Positions 47,028 to 60,000 of a stretch of 64,000 nt of DNA are shown piece by piece; positions within the stretch are counted from its first letter, which is position 1, and each line of letters opens with the position of its first letter. The position numbers were made by a program, and so were the translations under genes. The DNA is from Zoroaster sp. YZ-2022 (taxonomy: Eukaryota; Echinodermata; Asteroidea; Forcipulatida; Zoroasteridae). The stretch covers positions 10,638,821 to 10,702,820 of the forward strand of contig CM055823.1 of NCBI GenBank assembly GCA_029582265.1, in the 5' to 3' direction. The notes beneath the pieces were generated by a model, which saw only the letters and a program-made list of their open reading frames with translations, ran no database searches and was not told the DNA's origin.

Positions 47028-49874
47028 TTGATTTAGCGTAATTCGACACCTGATGACGTAATCATGACGTCACAGAAAACGGTTTCGTCTGCTTGATATG
47101 TTCTGTTTATGTGTTAAGTTTGAAGGCTGTATATGCTTAGCAAGGATGCCTTTGTTACCGGACAGATCGCCACTGAGAAGGAGAAGTAAAAAAAATAATA
47201 AAACTAGAGCTTAAGTGTTTGTTAGAACAAACACACGGTGTTCGAGTCAACTTCCGGTTCAATCAAATTATCATCGATGATGTCAATATCATATTGTGCA
47301 AGGGTTTATCATCTTTTATAATAACAATATCAATTTCATATTCAAAAGACATCAATTTTGCGTTAGAATGTGTTGAATTTGAACTTCCTGTTTGGACAGG
47401 AAGTAAAGGTCACATTAGGTGGTTTGAAGGTCATATATGACCTCATGATTATGAAAAAATAACAAATTTGTCAACTTATACATTAAATTGAAGCTATGAG
47501 ATATGACCTTTTAAAATTTGTAAAAATCGTTACTTCGTGTGCCACTAATCGGACCATTGGCAAGCATTTATGGTAACTCATTTCACAAGAATTACAAGCT
47601 ATTAATGTAAGGAATTCAATTGTGTTTTGTTTTCTAATAGGTCATTTAGTTCTTGAGATATTGGCTGTTGAACTTGGAAATGTTGTGAGATTTAAGCAGT
47701 AAATTAGAAATTAACAAGTGTGACTTGGAACACAATGTTTTTTATTTTAAATATTGACACTAGCCCAACACATGCTTTTCAAAAACCATGCTAGATGATA
47801 AATCAACATTAAAAATCACTCATATGAAAATAGTTTGCCAGGGTTGTAGGTAGCCAGATCAACCTATTCAAGGTTATTATGGGCATAAAGTCACAAAGTT
47901 GATTTAGGATAGGAGGGGACTACATGTATAGTAACTGGATTAAACTTGGCTGCAAATTCAAAGAGCAGGAAGTGTGGGTTAAATTGTTTGGGGAGTTGAG
48001 TTTACTGAAGACACTGAAGCATGTAAGACCATATAAATATTTCCCCTTTCCTTTCCTTCAGCTAATTAGCCTTTCATTAGAAAACAAGCTTATAACTACT
48101 ACATGATAAAGTTGGAAGAAAGCTTGCATCCGTGCTTTCCATCTTCCACTGCCCCTGAAGAGTTGTCAAAAAGTAAATAATTCCCAATTCAAACAAAATT
48201 AAATGTAATTATATCCACTGGATCAAATCTGATAATTGGTTGCCCTTTTCACTTTGTTTATGGAAAAACCTTTCAATTTTAGATTTAAATGAAGCCAACA
48301 TTGGTATTTATCTCTTGGTATTAAGTCTTGTACAAACATAAATTTAATCTTTATTTATAATATACTTCACTTTCAGGTTAAGTTTATAACAAAAATATAA
48401 TGATAAATTGACAATGATAGTGACACTGTAATCAAGCATCTCCTTATTGTGACATGCTTATAAACTGTCTTTGTTTTCACCTACACTGCAAATAATTAAA
48501 AAATAATTTATAAAATTTGAAAACAAATTCTACATTGATTTTTACATTTTCAAGGTTGTACACATGATTGGCAAAATGTCTGTAAAGATCAGATGCCATT
48601 TTGTACATAAATTGTTAGACATTGAAATAATCAAAGAGTTGTATGGGTGCTTGTAAATTGCTAATAAAGCAATGAAATACATATTTATTTTAACTGTCTG
48701 TTGGGTTTCATGACTTGACTTTTGTGGTTACACACTTCCCTCCCCCACAATCAACTGAAACCACTTTGTTGACCTGTTTAACCTACATGGCCTTGTAACA
48801 AATCTAGAAATGAGTGTACATGGTCTTACACGTGTAACAAGTGAAATGACTTCAGTGTAAATGAACCCAACCATGATCCTTTGTTGATAAGAAAACAGAA
48901 TCAACCTGCATTTATAATAAATGTACGCTCTGTATGTACGATTTAGTGACAGTTCAGAATGGGCGACATTCAGGGGTTGACATTGGAATCGGTAATTTTA
49001 GAATAAAATGTCTGCCCCCTTCCCCAAGTTCTTGGTGATGGCATGTACTGCCACTGGTGATGAACCAACACATTTGTTTTTTTTTCTAAAATTCTTTGGT
49101 CTATTCTTTGCAGCACTATAGAATCCAAGAACTAGGGAAGGGGAGGGGCAAACAAGCAATAAAAGTATAAGGGGGCCCAAATTACCAATTCCATTGACTG
49201 ACGACTGGTGCTTCATTATGTCGAAAATCACACCCAGCATCAATTCTGCATAGCTGAAGTTGCAAGATGTTTCTGTCCTTTCTAAAAAAAAAGATTTAAG
49301 ATTGAAAATAGGAGTAAGGGCTTAGATTTAAATAAATGTTGTTTAACTGACATGGATTGGAAAGGTGGTTATCAGATACACCCCTTCTCTTGGACTGAAA
49401 TGCCAGTACTGCTATAGCAAAAAATAATAACAAATTATACTAAACCTTAATTTTTTGTAATAAACAACCATTAAAACTAAATGAAATGTTCATCATTGGT
49501 ATGAAGACCCCTTCTCAAACGATCTGTTAACATAAGACGTTAAACCATACCAAGATTGTTGATGACTTGAACAGTTACGATACTGCATTTGGATGTGGTG
49601 TCAACGCCGTGTTGGGGTACTGTTGGCTGGAACACAGTCTGAGCCATGATACATCGGAGTCAACATGCTGTAAAAAATAGTAGTTAAGTTTTATGGAAGT
49701 ACATGGAATAAAGTATTTGAAATTTCTGAGTTCTAATTTATGTGAATGAGGAAATAATATGTCAGAGTGAACATGCTGTAAAAAATAAAAGGAAGGTTTT
49801 ATAAGTACATGGACCAAGAATAAAGTATTTGAAAATTCAGAGAAGTTCTAATTTATGGGAATGGGGAAAATAGT
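47023..49874. repeat. Duplicated segment, copy C
   Basis: Starts AAACTTTGATTTAGCGTAAT as copy B does and follows copy A, with several deletions, to GGAATGGGGAAAATAGT at 49874. It is joined to copy D by a 110-bp fragment (49875-49985) that belongs earlier in the unit, so the junction is a mosaic. It carries both candidate exons. Confidence 0.8.
49186..49647 (-). CDS. Candidate multi-copy gene exons 1-2, copy C
   Basis: Exon 1 (49551-49667) follows a minus-strand acceptor TTTTTTACAG; its ATG at 49647 opens 32 codons beginning MAQTVFQPTVPQHG and ending VTVQVINNL plus one base, then the donor GTATGG. Exon 2 (49186-49245, 60 bases) follows CTATGCAG, is in matching phase (G+AA gives Glu) and continues LMLGVIFDIMKHQSSVNGI to a donor GTAATT. 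Copies A and D differ in the same peptide mostly by conservative changes while keeping the frame, which suggests past coding constraint. A further open stretch (LVLGFYSA) follows the CTAG at 49132-49135. The hydrophobic run could be a membrane segment of a small tetraspan protein. No family is recognised and the gene may be dead. Confidence 0.35.
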
Positions 49875-50951
49875 ACTTGTAACAAATCTAGAAATGAGTG
49901 TACATGGTCTTACATGTAACAAGTGAAATGACTTCAGTGTAATAGACCCAACCATGATCCTTTGTTGACAAGAAAACAGAATATATTATACCACTGGATC
50001 AAATCTGATAATTGGTTGCCCTTTTCACTTTGTTTATGGAAAAACCTTTCAATTTTAGATTTAAATGAAGCCAACATTGGTATTTATCTCTTGGTATTAA
50101 GTCTTGTACAAAAATAAATTTAATCTTTATTTATAATATACTTTACTTTCAGGTTAAGTTTCTAACAAAATATAATGATAAATTGACAATGATACATGTA
50201 GTGACACTGTAATCAAGCATCCTTATTTGTGACATGCTTATAAACTGTCTTTGTTTTCACCTATACTGCAAATAATTAAAAAAATAATGTATAAAATTTG
50301 AAAACAAATTCTACATTGATTTTTACATTTTCAAGGTTGTACACACGATTGGCAAAATGTCTGTAAAGATCAGATGCCATTTTGTACATAAATTGTTAGA
50401 CATTGAAATAATCAAAGAGTTGTATGGATGCTTGTAAATTGCTAATAAAGCAATGAAATACATATTTATTTTAACTGTCTGTTGGGTTTCATAACTTGAC
50501 TTTTGTGGTTACACACTTCCCTCCCCACAATTGAAACCACTTTGTTGACCTGTTTAACCTAATTGTAAACAATCTAGAAATGAGTGTACATGGTCTTACA
50601 CATGTAACAAGTGAAATGACTTCAGTGTAAATGAACCCAACCATGATCCTTTGTTGATAAGAAAACAGAATCAACCTGCATTTATAATAAATGTACGCTC
50701 TGTATGTACGATTTAGTGACAGTTCAGAATGGGTGACATTCAGGGGTTGTCATTGGAATCGGTAATTTTAGAATAAAATGTCTGCCCCCTCCCCCAAGTT
50801 CTTGGTGATGGCATGTACTGCCACTGGTGATGAACCAACACATTTTTTTTTTTTTCTAAAATTCTTTGGTCTATCATTGCAGCACTATAGAATCCAAGAA
50901 CTAGGGAAGGAGAGACAAACAAGCAATAAAAGTATAAAGGGCCCAAATTAC

Positions 50952-51413
50952 CAATTCCATTGACTGACGACTGGTGCTTCATTATGTCGAAAATCACACC
51001 CAGCATCAATTCTGCATAGCTGAAGTTGCAAGATGTTTCTGTCCTTTCTAAAAAAAAAGATTTAAGATTGAAAATAGGAGTAAGGGCTTAGATTTAAATA
51101 AATGTTGTTTAACTGACATGGATTGGAAAATTGGTTTATCAGATACACCCCTTCTCTTGGACTGAAATGCCAGTACTGCTATGTAAAAATAATAACAAAT
51201 TATACTAAACCTTAATTTGTTGTAATAAACAACCATTAAAACTAAATGAAATGTTCATCATTGGTATGAAGACCCCTTCTCAAACGATTCTGTTAACATA
51301 AGACGTTAAACCATACCAAGATTGTTGATGACTTGAACAGTTACGATACTGCATTTGGATGTGGTGTCAACGTCGTGTTGGGGTACTGTTGGCTGGAACT
51401 CAGTCTGAGCCAT
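50952..51413 (-). CDS. Candidate multi-copy gene exons 1-2, copy D
   Basis: Exon 1 coding part 51317-51413 begins MAQTEFQPTVPQHDVDTTSK and keeps the donor seen in copy C; exon 2 is 50952-51011. Frame, phase and both splice sites are preserved relative to copy C, with a few amino-acid changes. The exon 3 region (LVLGFYSAAMID) is open as well. See copy C for interpretation. Confidence 0.35.
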
Positions 51414-51816
51414 GATACATCGGAGTCAACATGCTGTAAAAAATAATAGTTAAGTTTTATGGAAGTACATGGAATAAAAGTATTTGAAATTTCTGAGAAG
51501 TTCTAATTTAATGAATGAGGAAAAAATATGTCACAGTGAACGTACTTGTAAAAATAATAGGAAGGTTTTATAAGTACATGGACCAAGAATAAAGTATTTG
51601 AAAATTCAGAGAAGTTCTAATTTATGGGAATGGGGAAAATAGTGTATAATTTTAGAGTAGCTGGACCATTGAAATTGAAAAGGGCATTGGTTTGTTTTCA
51701 AAATTGCACACAATTATTCTTGACAATGTGTAATACTAATAAATTAAAGAAATGTTCTTGCACGAAACTCTCATCAACAGAGAAAGGTATTTAAGGAAAT
51801 TGCAGAGTCTCATATA

Positions 51817-53800
51817 CTCATCATTACGTGTCCACCCCTTTAGAAGCCGACCCGACCAAACCTTATATCTGGTCGGGTCGCTATTCACTTGGGAGATAAA
51901 TCAACAGTGACTCTGGGGATTAAGATTGTTATCACCACTAACCCCATAATGAGTTTGATAAAGGTGTGAAAGCGATCCTGCCTGGAAAGTTCCACGTGAA
52001 TTTTTTCAAGAGAATACGAAGATATAAGTTGGTATAAGTATCAAAATAGTTACACTTGAAAAAGTTTATGGTTTTCGTTTTTGAACAGTAAAAAATCAAT
52101 AAAGGAATGGCAGAGAACGATTATTTTGTATATATATATTGGAGAGTTTGATTCCTCGGCTGCACTTGCGCGCACTGATACTGTGTTTATCAAAAAGGTT
52201 GTGCTGCCGGTTAAATTAGTACTGTCTTGAACAAAATAATCTAATGAATTGCTTACGCACGTTTGAGGTAAATGGTTCTTTCAATGTCTTGTAATATAAA
52301 ATTACGACATCGTTCTTACAATCAATATACGACTTTTAACCTCTGCGATGGCCGGCAAAATGCATTTTATTGTGCTATTAAGTCGGATGAGCACTGTTTT
52401 ATTGGTGCGTGATAAGTCGGCCGGGCCCAGTAGCGTGGGTTTCGTTGTTTTATTCTCTGAATGTTGACGTCACCGGAATACGCACGTACGGAGAATTTGT
52501 TTTAACAAAGAAGTACATTATACAACGATTCGCTTTACACACAACGCGGGGCACTACGCAAGAGTATTGATCACAACCAAATTCTCTCTACGTTCCGTAG
52601 ACTGTGATTAACAGTCCTACATGTATTTTCGCGTGCACGTGATGTATGCACCATGGTGCTAGCGCTGGACGTAGAACCGACTTACTGTCAAGTCTATCTG
52701 CACACAGTCTTCGCGCGCGAGAGCAGGAACTTTCTATGCGATCGAGTTTGCAGACGATAGAAATGGCGCTCAAACTTACTTACGTCCAGCGTGGTTCCGC
52801 CGTGGATGGTAATGAAATCGACAAAACTATCAAAAATAAATGGAAATGGAATTGGTGTGATAAAGTTCTGTTTGCTGGTTCTGCAGACCAGCATCTAATC
52901 GGCGATTGTTTTCAAACTTCACCACTTCAGCATAATAAACCAAGTCTTTGCAAGAACCAATTAGTCTTTGTAAGTGTTTGTAAGATTTGTTTTAATATGT
53001 GTTGAAAATTATATTTTATTATATTGGACGGGTCATAATGTACACAAAATCTTGCCAAAATAACAGGAGATGTTAATGAAGTTAATACCCAGAATAGCTA
53101 TCCTTTAAAGTTTCATTACCAAAATCAAAAATTTCCAGGATTATTTTTTTTAATTATTTTTTTAAATCCAAATTACAAGAGATTTCAATGATAAAAATAT
53201 CCAAAATAGCCATCCTATAAGTATAAGGTTTTCATATACCAACATCTAATATAAGCCTGGATTATTTTGTCCTTTTTGCAAAACTCCGTTCTCATGCCTG
53301 CTAAGCTTGGAGAGCATTGATCTGAAATATCTGCTTCATTTGAGGCATTACTTTGTTCTTCAGTGTATAGGTTATATTGGATAGTAAATCAATATTTAAA
53401 AAAAAAAAAAAAAATTGGTGGGTGGGTGGGGTGAATTGGTTGGTGGGTCAAAGAATTAAACAAAAAACTGATTTTTTAACATTGACTATTCTCAATGGCC
53501 CCTAAGTTAAAGTCAACTTAATCGTGTGACAGAACGTGCAAACTTGCACTCTCTCATATTTAAGAAGGATATAAGGCAATTCAGTGAATACAATTTCTTC
53601 GTGTCTATGGTCATAACTTTTGAAAGTAGTTCCAACAGTTTACCAGTCAGGTTTGTGGTCAACAGCAGGTTGTTTATTTAAGGGATTATAGGATTATCTT
53701 GGCTGGACATCAGGACAGTGTGTTTTATAAAGGACTTCCACTGAGGTTGAAAAGGGTGCGTGAAACCAGCAAAATTTTCTAAAGGGCCGGACACGTCATG
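51817..53800. mobile_element. 1984-bp transposon with TATA target duplication
   Basis: TATA flanks the insertion (51813-51816 and 53801-53804); copy A has a single TATA at the same place (about 39831-39834), which proves an insertion. The ends share ACGTGTCC and CCCTTTAGAA as inverted repeats of about 22 bp; the left tip has a few extra bases. Inside, the + strand frame around 52763 starts MALKLTYVQRGSAVDG and continues KNKWKWNWCDK, vaguely like the N terminus of a transposon protein. No catalytic domain is visible. Probably a deletion derivative. Confidence 0.7.
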
Positions 53801-54172
53801 TATAATTTCATGTGATTGTGATGTGGTGATGTCTGAGAGAGGCCTCGGGAGCAGGACCTACAAGTACGTGTATTGTGTCATGAATATTGTGCATTTTTCC
53901 TGTGAAATAATTGTCTGTAAGTTTATTTGTATCTGAGAAGGGTACAAAGTTAAGGAAAAGTGCAGCTAAACAATCGCTAGGCTACTTATTTAATTTGTGC
54001 ACAAACTGAAGATTTTTGGAGAAAACAAAAATTACAAAATATATGGCATAAAATTTCTACTGAATAATTGCCATAACCTTAACAACTGAATTTCTCCTAT
54101 CCTATTTTATATTCTAAATACATTTGGTGGTGACATCTGTTCATTTTTTTTGTTTTTTTCCCAAAAAGTTTA

Positions 54173-54672
54173 NNNNNNNNNNNNNNNNNNNNNNNNNNNN
54201 NNNNNNNNNNNNNNNNNNNNNNNNNNNNNNNNNNNNNNNNNNNNNNNNNNNNNNNNNNNNNNNNNNNNNNNNNNNNNNNNNNNNNNNNNNNNNNNNNNNN
54301 NNNNNNNNNNNNNNNNNNNNNNNNNNNNNNNNNNNNNNNNNNNNNNNNNNNNNNNNNNNNNNNNNNNNNNNNNNNNNNNNNNNNNNNNNNNNNNNNNNNN
54401 NNNNNNNNNNNNNNNNNNNNNNNNNNNNNNNNNNNNNNNNNNNNNNNNNNNNNNNNNNNNNNNNNNNNNNNNNNNNNNNNNNNNNNNNNNNNNNNNNNNN
54501 NNNNNNNNNNNNNNNNNNNNNNNNNNNNNNNNNNNNNNNNNNNNNNNNNNNNNNNNNNNNNNNNNNNNNNNNNNNNNNNNNNNNNNNNNNNNNNNNNNNN
54601 NNNNNNNNNNNNNNNNNNNNNNNNNNNNNNNNNNNNNNNNNNNNNNNNNNNNNNNNNNNNNNNNNNNNNNNN
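54173..54672. other. Assembly gap of 500 N
   Basis: Exactly 500 undetermined bases, a standard placeholder length. Long translated frames spanning it are artefacts. Confidence 0.99.
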
Positions 54673-54903
54673 TCCCTTTTTCCCCCCCCCGGGGGGGTTG
54701 ACTTTGTCTTTTTTGTAAATTGTCCTCTTTGTCGTTTCGTCCTTTGTTTGATTTTGTTTTGTCTTTATAAAAATTGTCTTCCTTGCCAATTTTAATTTGT
54801 ACTTTATATTGATAATTTTGTTCTTTAGCTGTTTTTTTGTCCTTTGTGGGCTTCTTAATGTCTATGTTGGAAATTTTTTAATTTTGGTGGCCTTTGGCCC
54901 ATA

Positions 54904-55090
54904 AAGGTTAGAGCGTGGAGGAAATGCTACGGACGGGGAGAAAGGAGGGACCAGGAGGTAGCGACCTCCAGAAAGGGATGCTAAGGTGATCACCATGCCA
55001 GGGGTGTCCCGGACTTTGAGTCATCCTAATACCTGGTCGACACTCTGACTAACTCTCCACGCACCTTTACAATATATATATACAATAATT
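54904..55090 (+). repeat. Left inverted repeat of the satellite block
   Basis: AAAGGTTAGAGCGTGGAGGA through GTCCCGGACTTTGAGTCATC to CTCTGACTAACTCTCC and TTTACAATATATATA is the inverted counterpart of 63405-63601, with about 80-85 percent identity by eye. It sits just outside the satellite array. Confidence 0.8.
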
Positions 55091-55149
55091 TTATGTTATT
55101 ATATTTTTGAGGAGGTGCAGATTCCCCCCCCCTTTCCCTTCCTTCCTTC

Positions 55150-57035
55150 CCAATTTGTCAAAATGCTTGATATTTGCTGGAGAGACTTAATAAGGGTGCA
55201 CTAGAACCCATTTTTCGTAATTTGGAGTCTTCTATCTTTCCAGCTTTTAAGAAAATCAATATTTTATGAAAATATGGGTAAAAGTACGAAACTAAACTAG
55301 TCCAAATAGGCTGTAACTCGGTGGCTGTATTCTGCAGACACAGAGGTTCATTCTGTGTAAAATTTGAAACCCGAATCGGAGACAATTTTTTTTCGAGGTG
55401 AAAAAAAAACGTTTTTTCAAAATTTGGCCAAAAAATGACAATTTTTCAAAATGCTTGATACTTTAACTGGAGAGACTAAATAGAGGTGCGTAGAACCCAT
55501 TTGTTTCGTAATTTGAGTCGCCTATCTTTCCAACTTTTTTAAGAAAATCAATATTTTATGAAAAAATATGGGTAAAATTACCAATTACTAATACTAGTCC
55601 AAATAGGCTCCATAACTTTCGGTGGCTGTATTGTGCAGACACATTAGGTTCATCTCTGTGTGTAAATTTGAGAAGCGAATCGGAGACAATTTTTTCGAGG
55701 TGAAAAAAAAAACAAATGCTACTGCCCTGTCGTTTTTTGCAAATTTGGCCTAAAAAATGACATTTTTTCAAAATAACGCTTGATGCACTTGCTGGAGAGA
55801 GACTTAATGGAGAGTGCCTAGAACCCATTTTTCGTAATTTGAGTCGCCTATCTTTCCAACTTTTAAGAAAATCAATATTTATATGAAAAAATATGGGTAA
55901 GAATTACGGTAAATTTTAAACTAGTCCAAATAATGAGCTGTAACTCAGTGGCTGTATTGTGCAGACACATTTATTGGACAAATTCTGTGTAGAATTTTAG
56001 AGCGAATCCAGAACCAATTTTTTCGGTGAAAAAAAAAACGACAATGCTACCACCCGCCACCCTTGTCGTTTTTACCGTTTAGCCTAAAAATGACATTTTT
56101 TCAAAAGTGCTTGATACTTGCTGGAAGACTTAATAGAGTTGCCTAGAACCCATTTTTTCGTAATTTGAGTCGCCTATCTTTCCAAACTTTTAAGAAAATC
56201 AATATTTTATGAAAAAATATAGGTAAAAGTGCAAATTTAAACCCCAACTAGTCCAAATAGGCTGTAACTCGGTGGCTGTATTCTGCAGACACATTGGTTC
56301 ATTCTGTGTATAAATTTGAAGCGAATCGGAACAATTTTTTTCCCGGTGAAAAAAAAACGACAATGCTACCTTGTCGTTTTTGCAAATTTGGACTTCAATG
56401 ACGGCAAATGCTTGATACTTGCTGGAGAGACTTAATAGAGTGCCTAGAACCCATTTTCGCCATTTGAATTCCTTTATCTTTCCAGCTTTTTAGAAAATCA
56501 ATGTTTTATGAAAAATATGGGTAGGTACACAGTACCCAATTTTAAGCTAGTCCAAATAGGCTGTAATAACTCGGTGGCTGTATTCTGCAGACTGAGAGGT
56601 TCGATTCTGTGTAATAATATTTGGAAGCGAATCCGGAGACAATTTTTTTCGAGGTGAAAAAAAAACGTTTTTTCAAAATTTTGGCCTAAAATGACATTTT
56701 TCAAAAATGCTTGATACTATGCTGGAGAGACTAAATAGAGGTGCCTAGAACCCATTTTTCGTAATTTGAGTCGCCTATACTTTCCGCTTTTTAAGAAGGT
56801 CAATATTTTATGAAAATATACCGTTAAGATACTGAAATTTACCCAAACTAGTCCCAAATAAGGCTGTAACTCGGTGGCTGTATTCTGCAGACACATTGCG
56901 TTCGTCATGTGTAAATTTGAAGCGAATCGGAGAAAATTTTGCTGGTGAAAAAAAAAACAACAATATCGTTTTTTGCAAATTTAACCTAAAACTGACATTT
57001 TCTAAAATGCTTGATACTTGCTGGAGAGACTTTAA
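55150..57035 (+). repeat. Satellite array, about six units of roughly 300 bp
   Basis: Units start near ATGCTTGATACTTGCTGGAG at about 55163, 55451, 55780, 56108, 56408, 56707 and 57008 (the last is cut). Each contains AACCCATTTTTCGTAATTTG, AGAAAATCAATATTTTATGA, GTAACTCGGTGGCTGTATTC, CTGCAGACACATTGGTTCAT and a CGACAATGC..TTGTCGTTTTTG hairpin. Spacing varies from about 287 to 329, with many small indels. Non-coding. Confidence 0.92.
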
Positions 57036-60000
57036 CCCTTGCACAGTACCAGCCCATTTTCACAGATGTGACTTTTCCATACCAAGTAAATACTGGTGCG
57101 AGATAATCGCCTTGTTTACCATAGTAATTCTGGTGGCTTCTAATGAAGAGCGCCACCACTCTACAGATCTGTAGTTAATGTACCAGCACATGTGTGCAAT
57201 TCCACTGTGTACAACATGCAGCTTTTAAAGTATTACAAATAACATTTGGAAGATTTGAAACTTTGCATGAATTTCATTCATTATCATTGATGGTTTTATT
57301 ACACTAAAAATGTCCACATAGCAGCCAAAGGCTGAATTGTGTACTACTTTACAATGTGTTACAATTAATACAATTAAAATAAAACTAATTCCACAGTTTC
57401 AAAATTTTATATATATACATACAAACACACGCTAAAACAGGATTCTAATAAAAATAATTAAGGGAAGTAGAAATGTGGCTAAATAATGCTTAATAATTTA
57501 TGTGTGTTGTAGTGTTAATTAGATTAATAAAATACGGAGATAGCACTGTTACGAAATCTCTGAGTTTTACGAGAAAACACTGTTGATGTTAACCTTTTGC
57601 AACTCAAAGAAACAGTCAGCAGGATTTTTCAAAGGGCCAATGATTTTGATACTGAGGATGGCTAGAGCTTCAAAACAGTGGCCAAAATCAACACCAGATA
57701 TTGGGTCTTCTCACTTCCAGGGTTTTGAAATTTACATACTGATAAGGCTGGTTGTAAGATACATAATCAACAAAGGATAATTCTACTTTCTATCAGATTA
57801 ATCTGTTTCTGATAAGAGCCTTATTGAATACTGGGACACATTTACAATTTCTAACATAATGTTTGCGCCATTCTGAACTATCTATCTATTGATTGAAGGA
57901 CATTCAATCAAAATATTCCATTCAATGTTGGATTTGGGATTGTGGGCACACTGAACACAGTTGTTGACCAACGATTAGATAGAGGAAGAGGAAGGAGGAC
58001 AGAGGGAGGGGAGGGAGGAGGAGGAGGCCAAGAGTGATGGAGATTCAGATGATGTACAAAGTGGCCAACAAGGCAGATTAATTTACAATAACAAATCCAC
58101 TTTTTGGTTATAATTTTTATGAAAATACATTCATAAAGCGATTGCACTCTATTTTTGAACCAGTAAGGTTGAATAAGTATATAATCGTAATATAGTTTAT
58201 ACATAAATCCCTAAAGGTGTCTGCTTACCACAACAATAATTTGTTGTTGCTTGCTTAAGTCAATTATCTCTCAAAATAGAGTTGTTTACAATTTTGTGCA
58301 AAGTGCAAAGTATGGTGAATTTCTCAAAAGCAAGGAACTACGCACATCGGATGCCTTGTATTGAGTTACATATCATTCTCGTTTGTTTTCTATTGTGTAA
58401 TCGCCGAGTTTGCTACAAACAATGCAGTCTTTTTCTTCCGGAAGGGTTTTTGCCAGGATAATGCACATTTTTCTCCATCAGCCGAACAGGAAGGTTATTC
58501 GCATTGGATCGTGTAAAACGCAGCATTGTATTACGTTCCCAACACTGTGGTAGGCCGTCCTGTAACTTGAAGACCGGAAGTCAAGATTACTGACGTAATG
58601 CTTATTTGTTGGTATGCTGTTGAAAATTACCGTGGCATTGAGCATGGATATGTTCAACTTATACTGAAAAACTCGTTTCCCACCATTTCAAACCTTTCTG
58701 GTGTGTATGTGTGTAGTACTGAAAAATTTGATTAGCGACGGATCGGTTCCTCCCATGAATTTGTTGTAGTTGTATCTATAGATTTGGGCTTAGCAATTTC
58801 ACGAAATCCACTTTCAGCTCTTCTTACACCGATTTTGTTTTTGTAATTGCCAGCGTCATCCTACATTTTGTTAGGAGTACTAACATTTTGTTATCATGTA
58901 AAACAATGCATAACTGACCAACCTTCTCATAAATTTGGGTTATCTCCTTTTCATTCTATTTGTCTTTTGGGTGGGCACTGCATTCAGTATTCCCTGTGCA
59001 GTATATAACATACTCGGACCTGGCTGTCAAATCTAATTGAGACAGTTTGGAATACCAGAGCTGGTCTGTTAAAGTAGTATTATCTACAATAAGTGCATGT
59101 GCCTTTATGTTTACCAAGTCCATTTAGAAGTTCAACACGACTTGACTTCTCCTGGGATTGGATTAGGTCAGAGGGATGGCACTTTGGGGGGATGATTCAC
59201 GGTATCTACATGTAGCCATGTAGCCTTCTTGAAGTTATTGTCTCTGTAGCAGCAAGCTCACTGCCGGCCTAGTACAGCATCCACGAATAGGTGTAACCCG
59301 TCTCTGACTCGTTCAAAGAGAATACCTTAATTCCCCCATTTGACCAGGTTTCTGGGCATGTACTGTAGAAAACCCGATGCGTCCCTTAAATTTGAGCATA
59401 CTCTCTCATCCAGAGATAGGTTCTGTCCCAGGGTAATAAAGGCTGCGAAATTTGGGGAGGAGGACATTCAGCAAAAGGCCTAACAACGCATCACATCGAG
59501 GCTGGTTCAGGCAACCGGTTGTCGGAGGGTGAACAAATCGCAGAATGGAAATAAATCCTATTTCTTGACATTATGGATGGATAAGAGATGACATCCGTAG
59601 AACTTCATCTGTTGACCAGTATCATACTGTTACTGAGGCGACTTGTTGATGCCATAGCAAGCAGTAGCCTTTAAATGCCATCATTTTCATTCCAGTGAGT
59701 GGGGTCGGAGGGTTTCATGAGAACAGATTTGCTCTGCAGTAGCGGTTTGTTTTCTCGTCTACAAGCAGATCCCAGACGGCACTGCAGAAGAACAACTGGA
59801 ATACCAGAAAGTACTTCAGAAGGTACAGTGCCTGCAGGATGAGAGCTTCCGGTGAATTGCATCGGCTTCCTGTTGAGATGACTGATCTCTTTCAACCCGA
59901 TCTGAAGTCTGTTTTCTTCCGCATCTGGATTTGGCATTTTTCTGCGGAAGGGAAGAGACAAAATGCATGAGAGGTGCTTTTCGCCGTCTATACACAGTAT

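Larger units (their letters stand above)
49986..54102. repeat. Duplicated segment, copy D (split by a transposon)
   Basis: Homologous to copies A and C from CCACTGGATCAAATCTG on. It is interrupted at 51817-53800 by a 1984-bp element and resumes at 53801 (TATAATTTCATGTG) to match copy A through TCCTATCC at 54102. It carries both candidate exons. Confidence 0.8.

Noticed and set aside
54097..54795. Long frames across the gap
   Set aside because: They are held open only by N bases.
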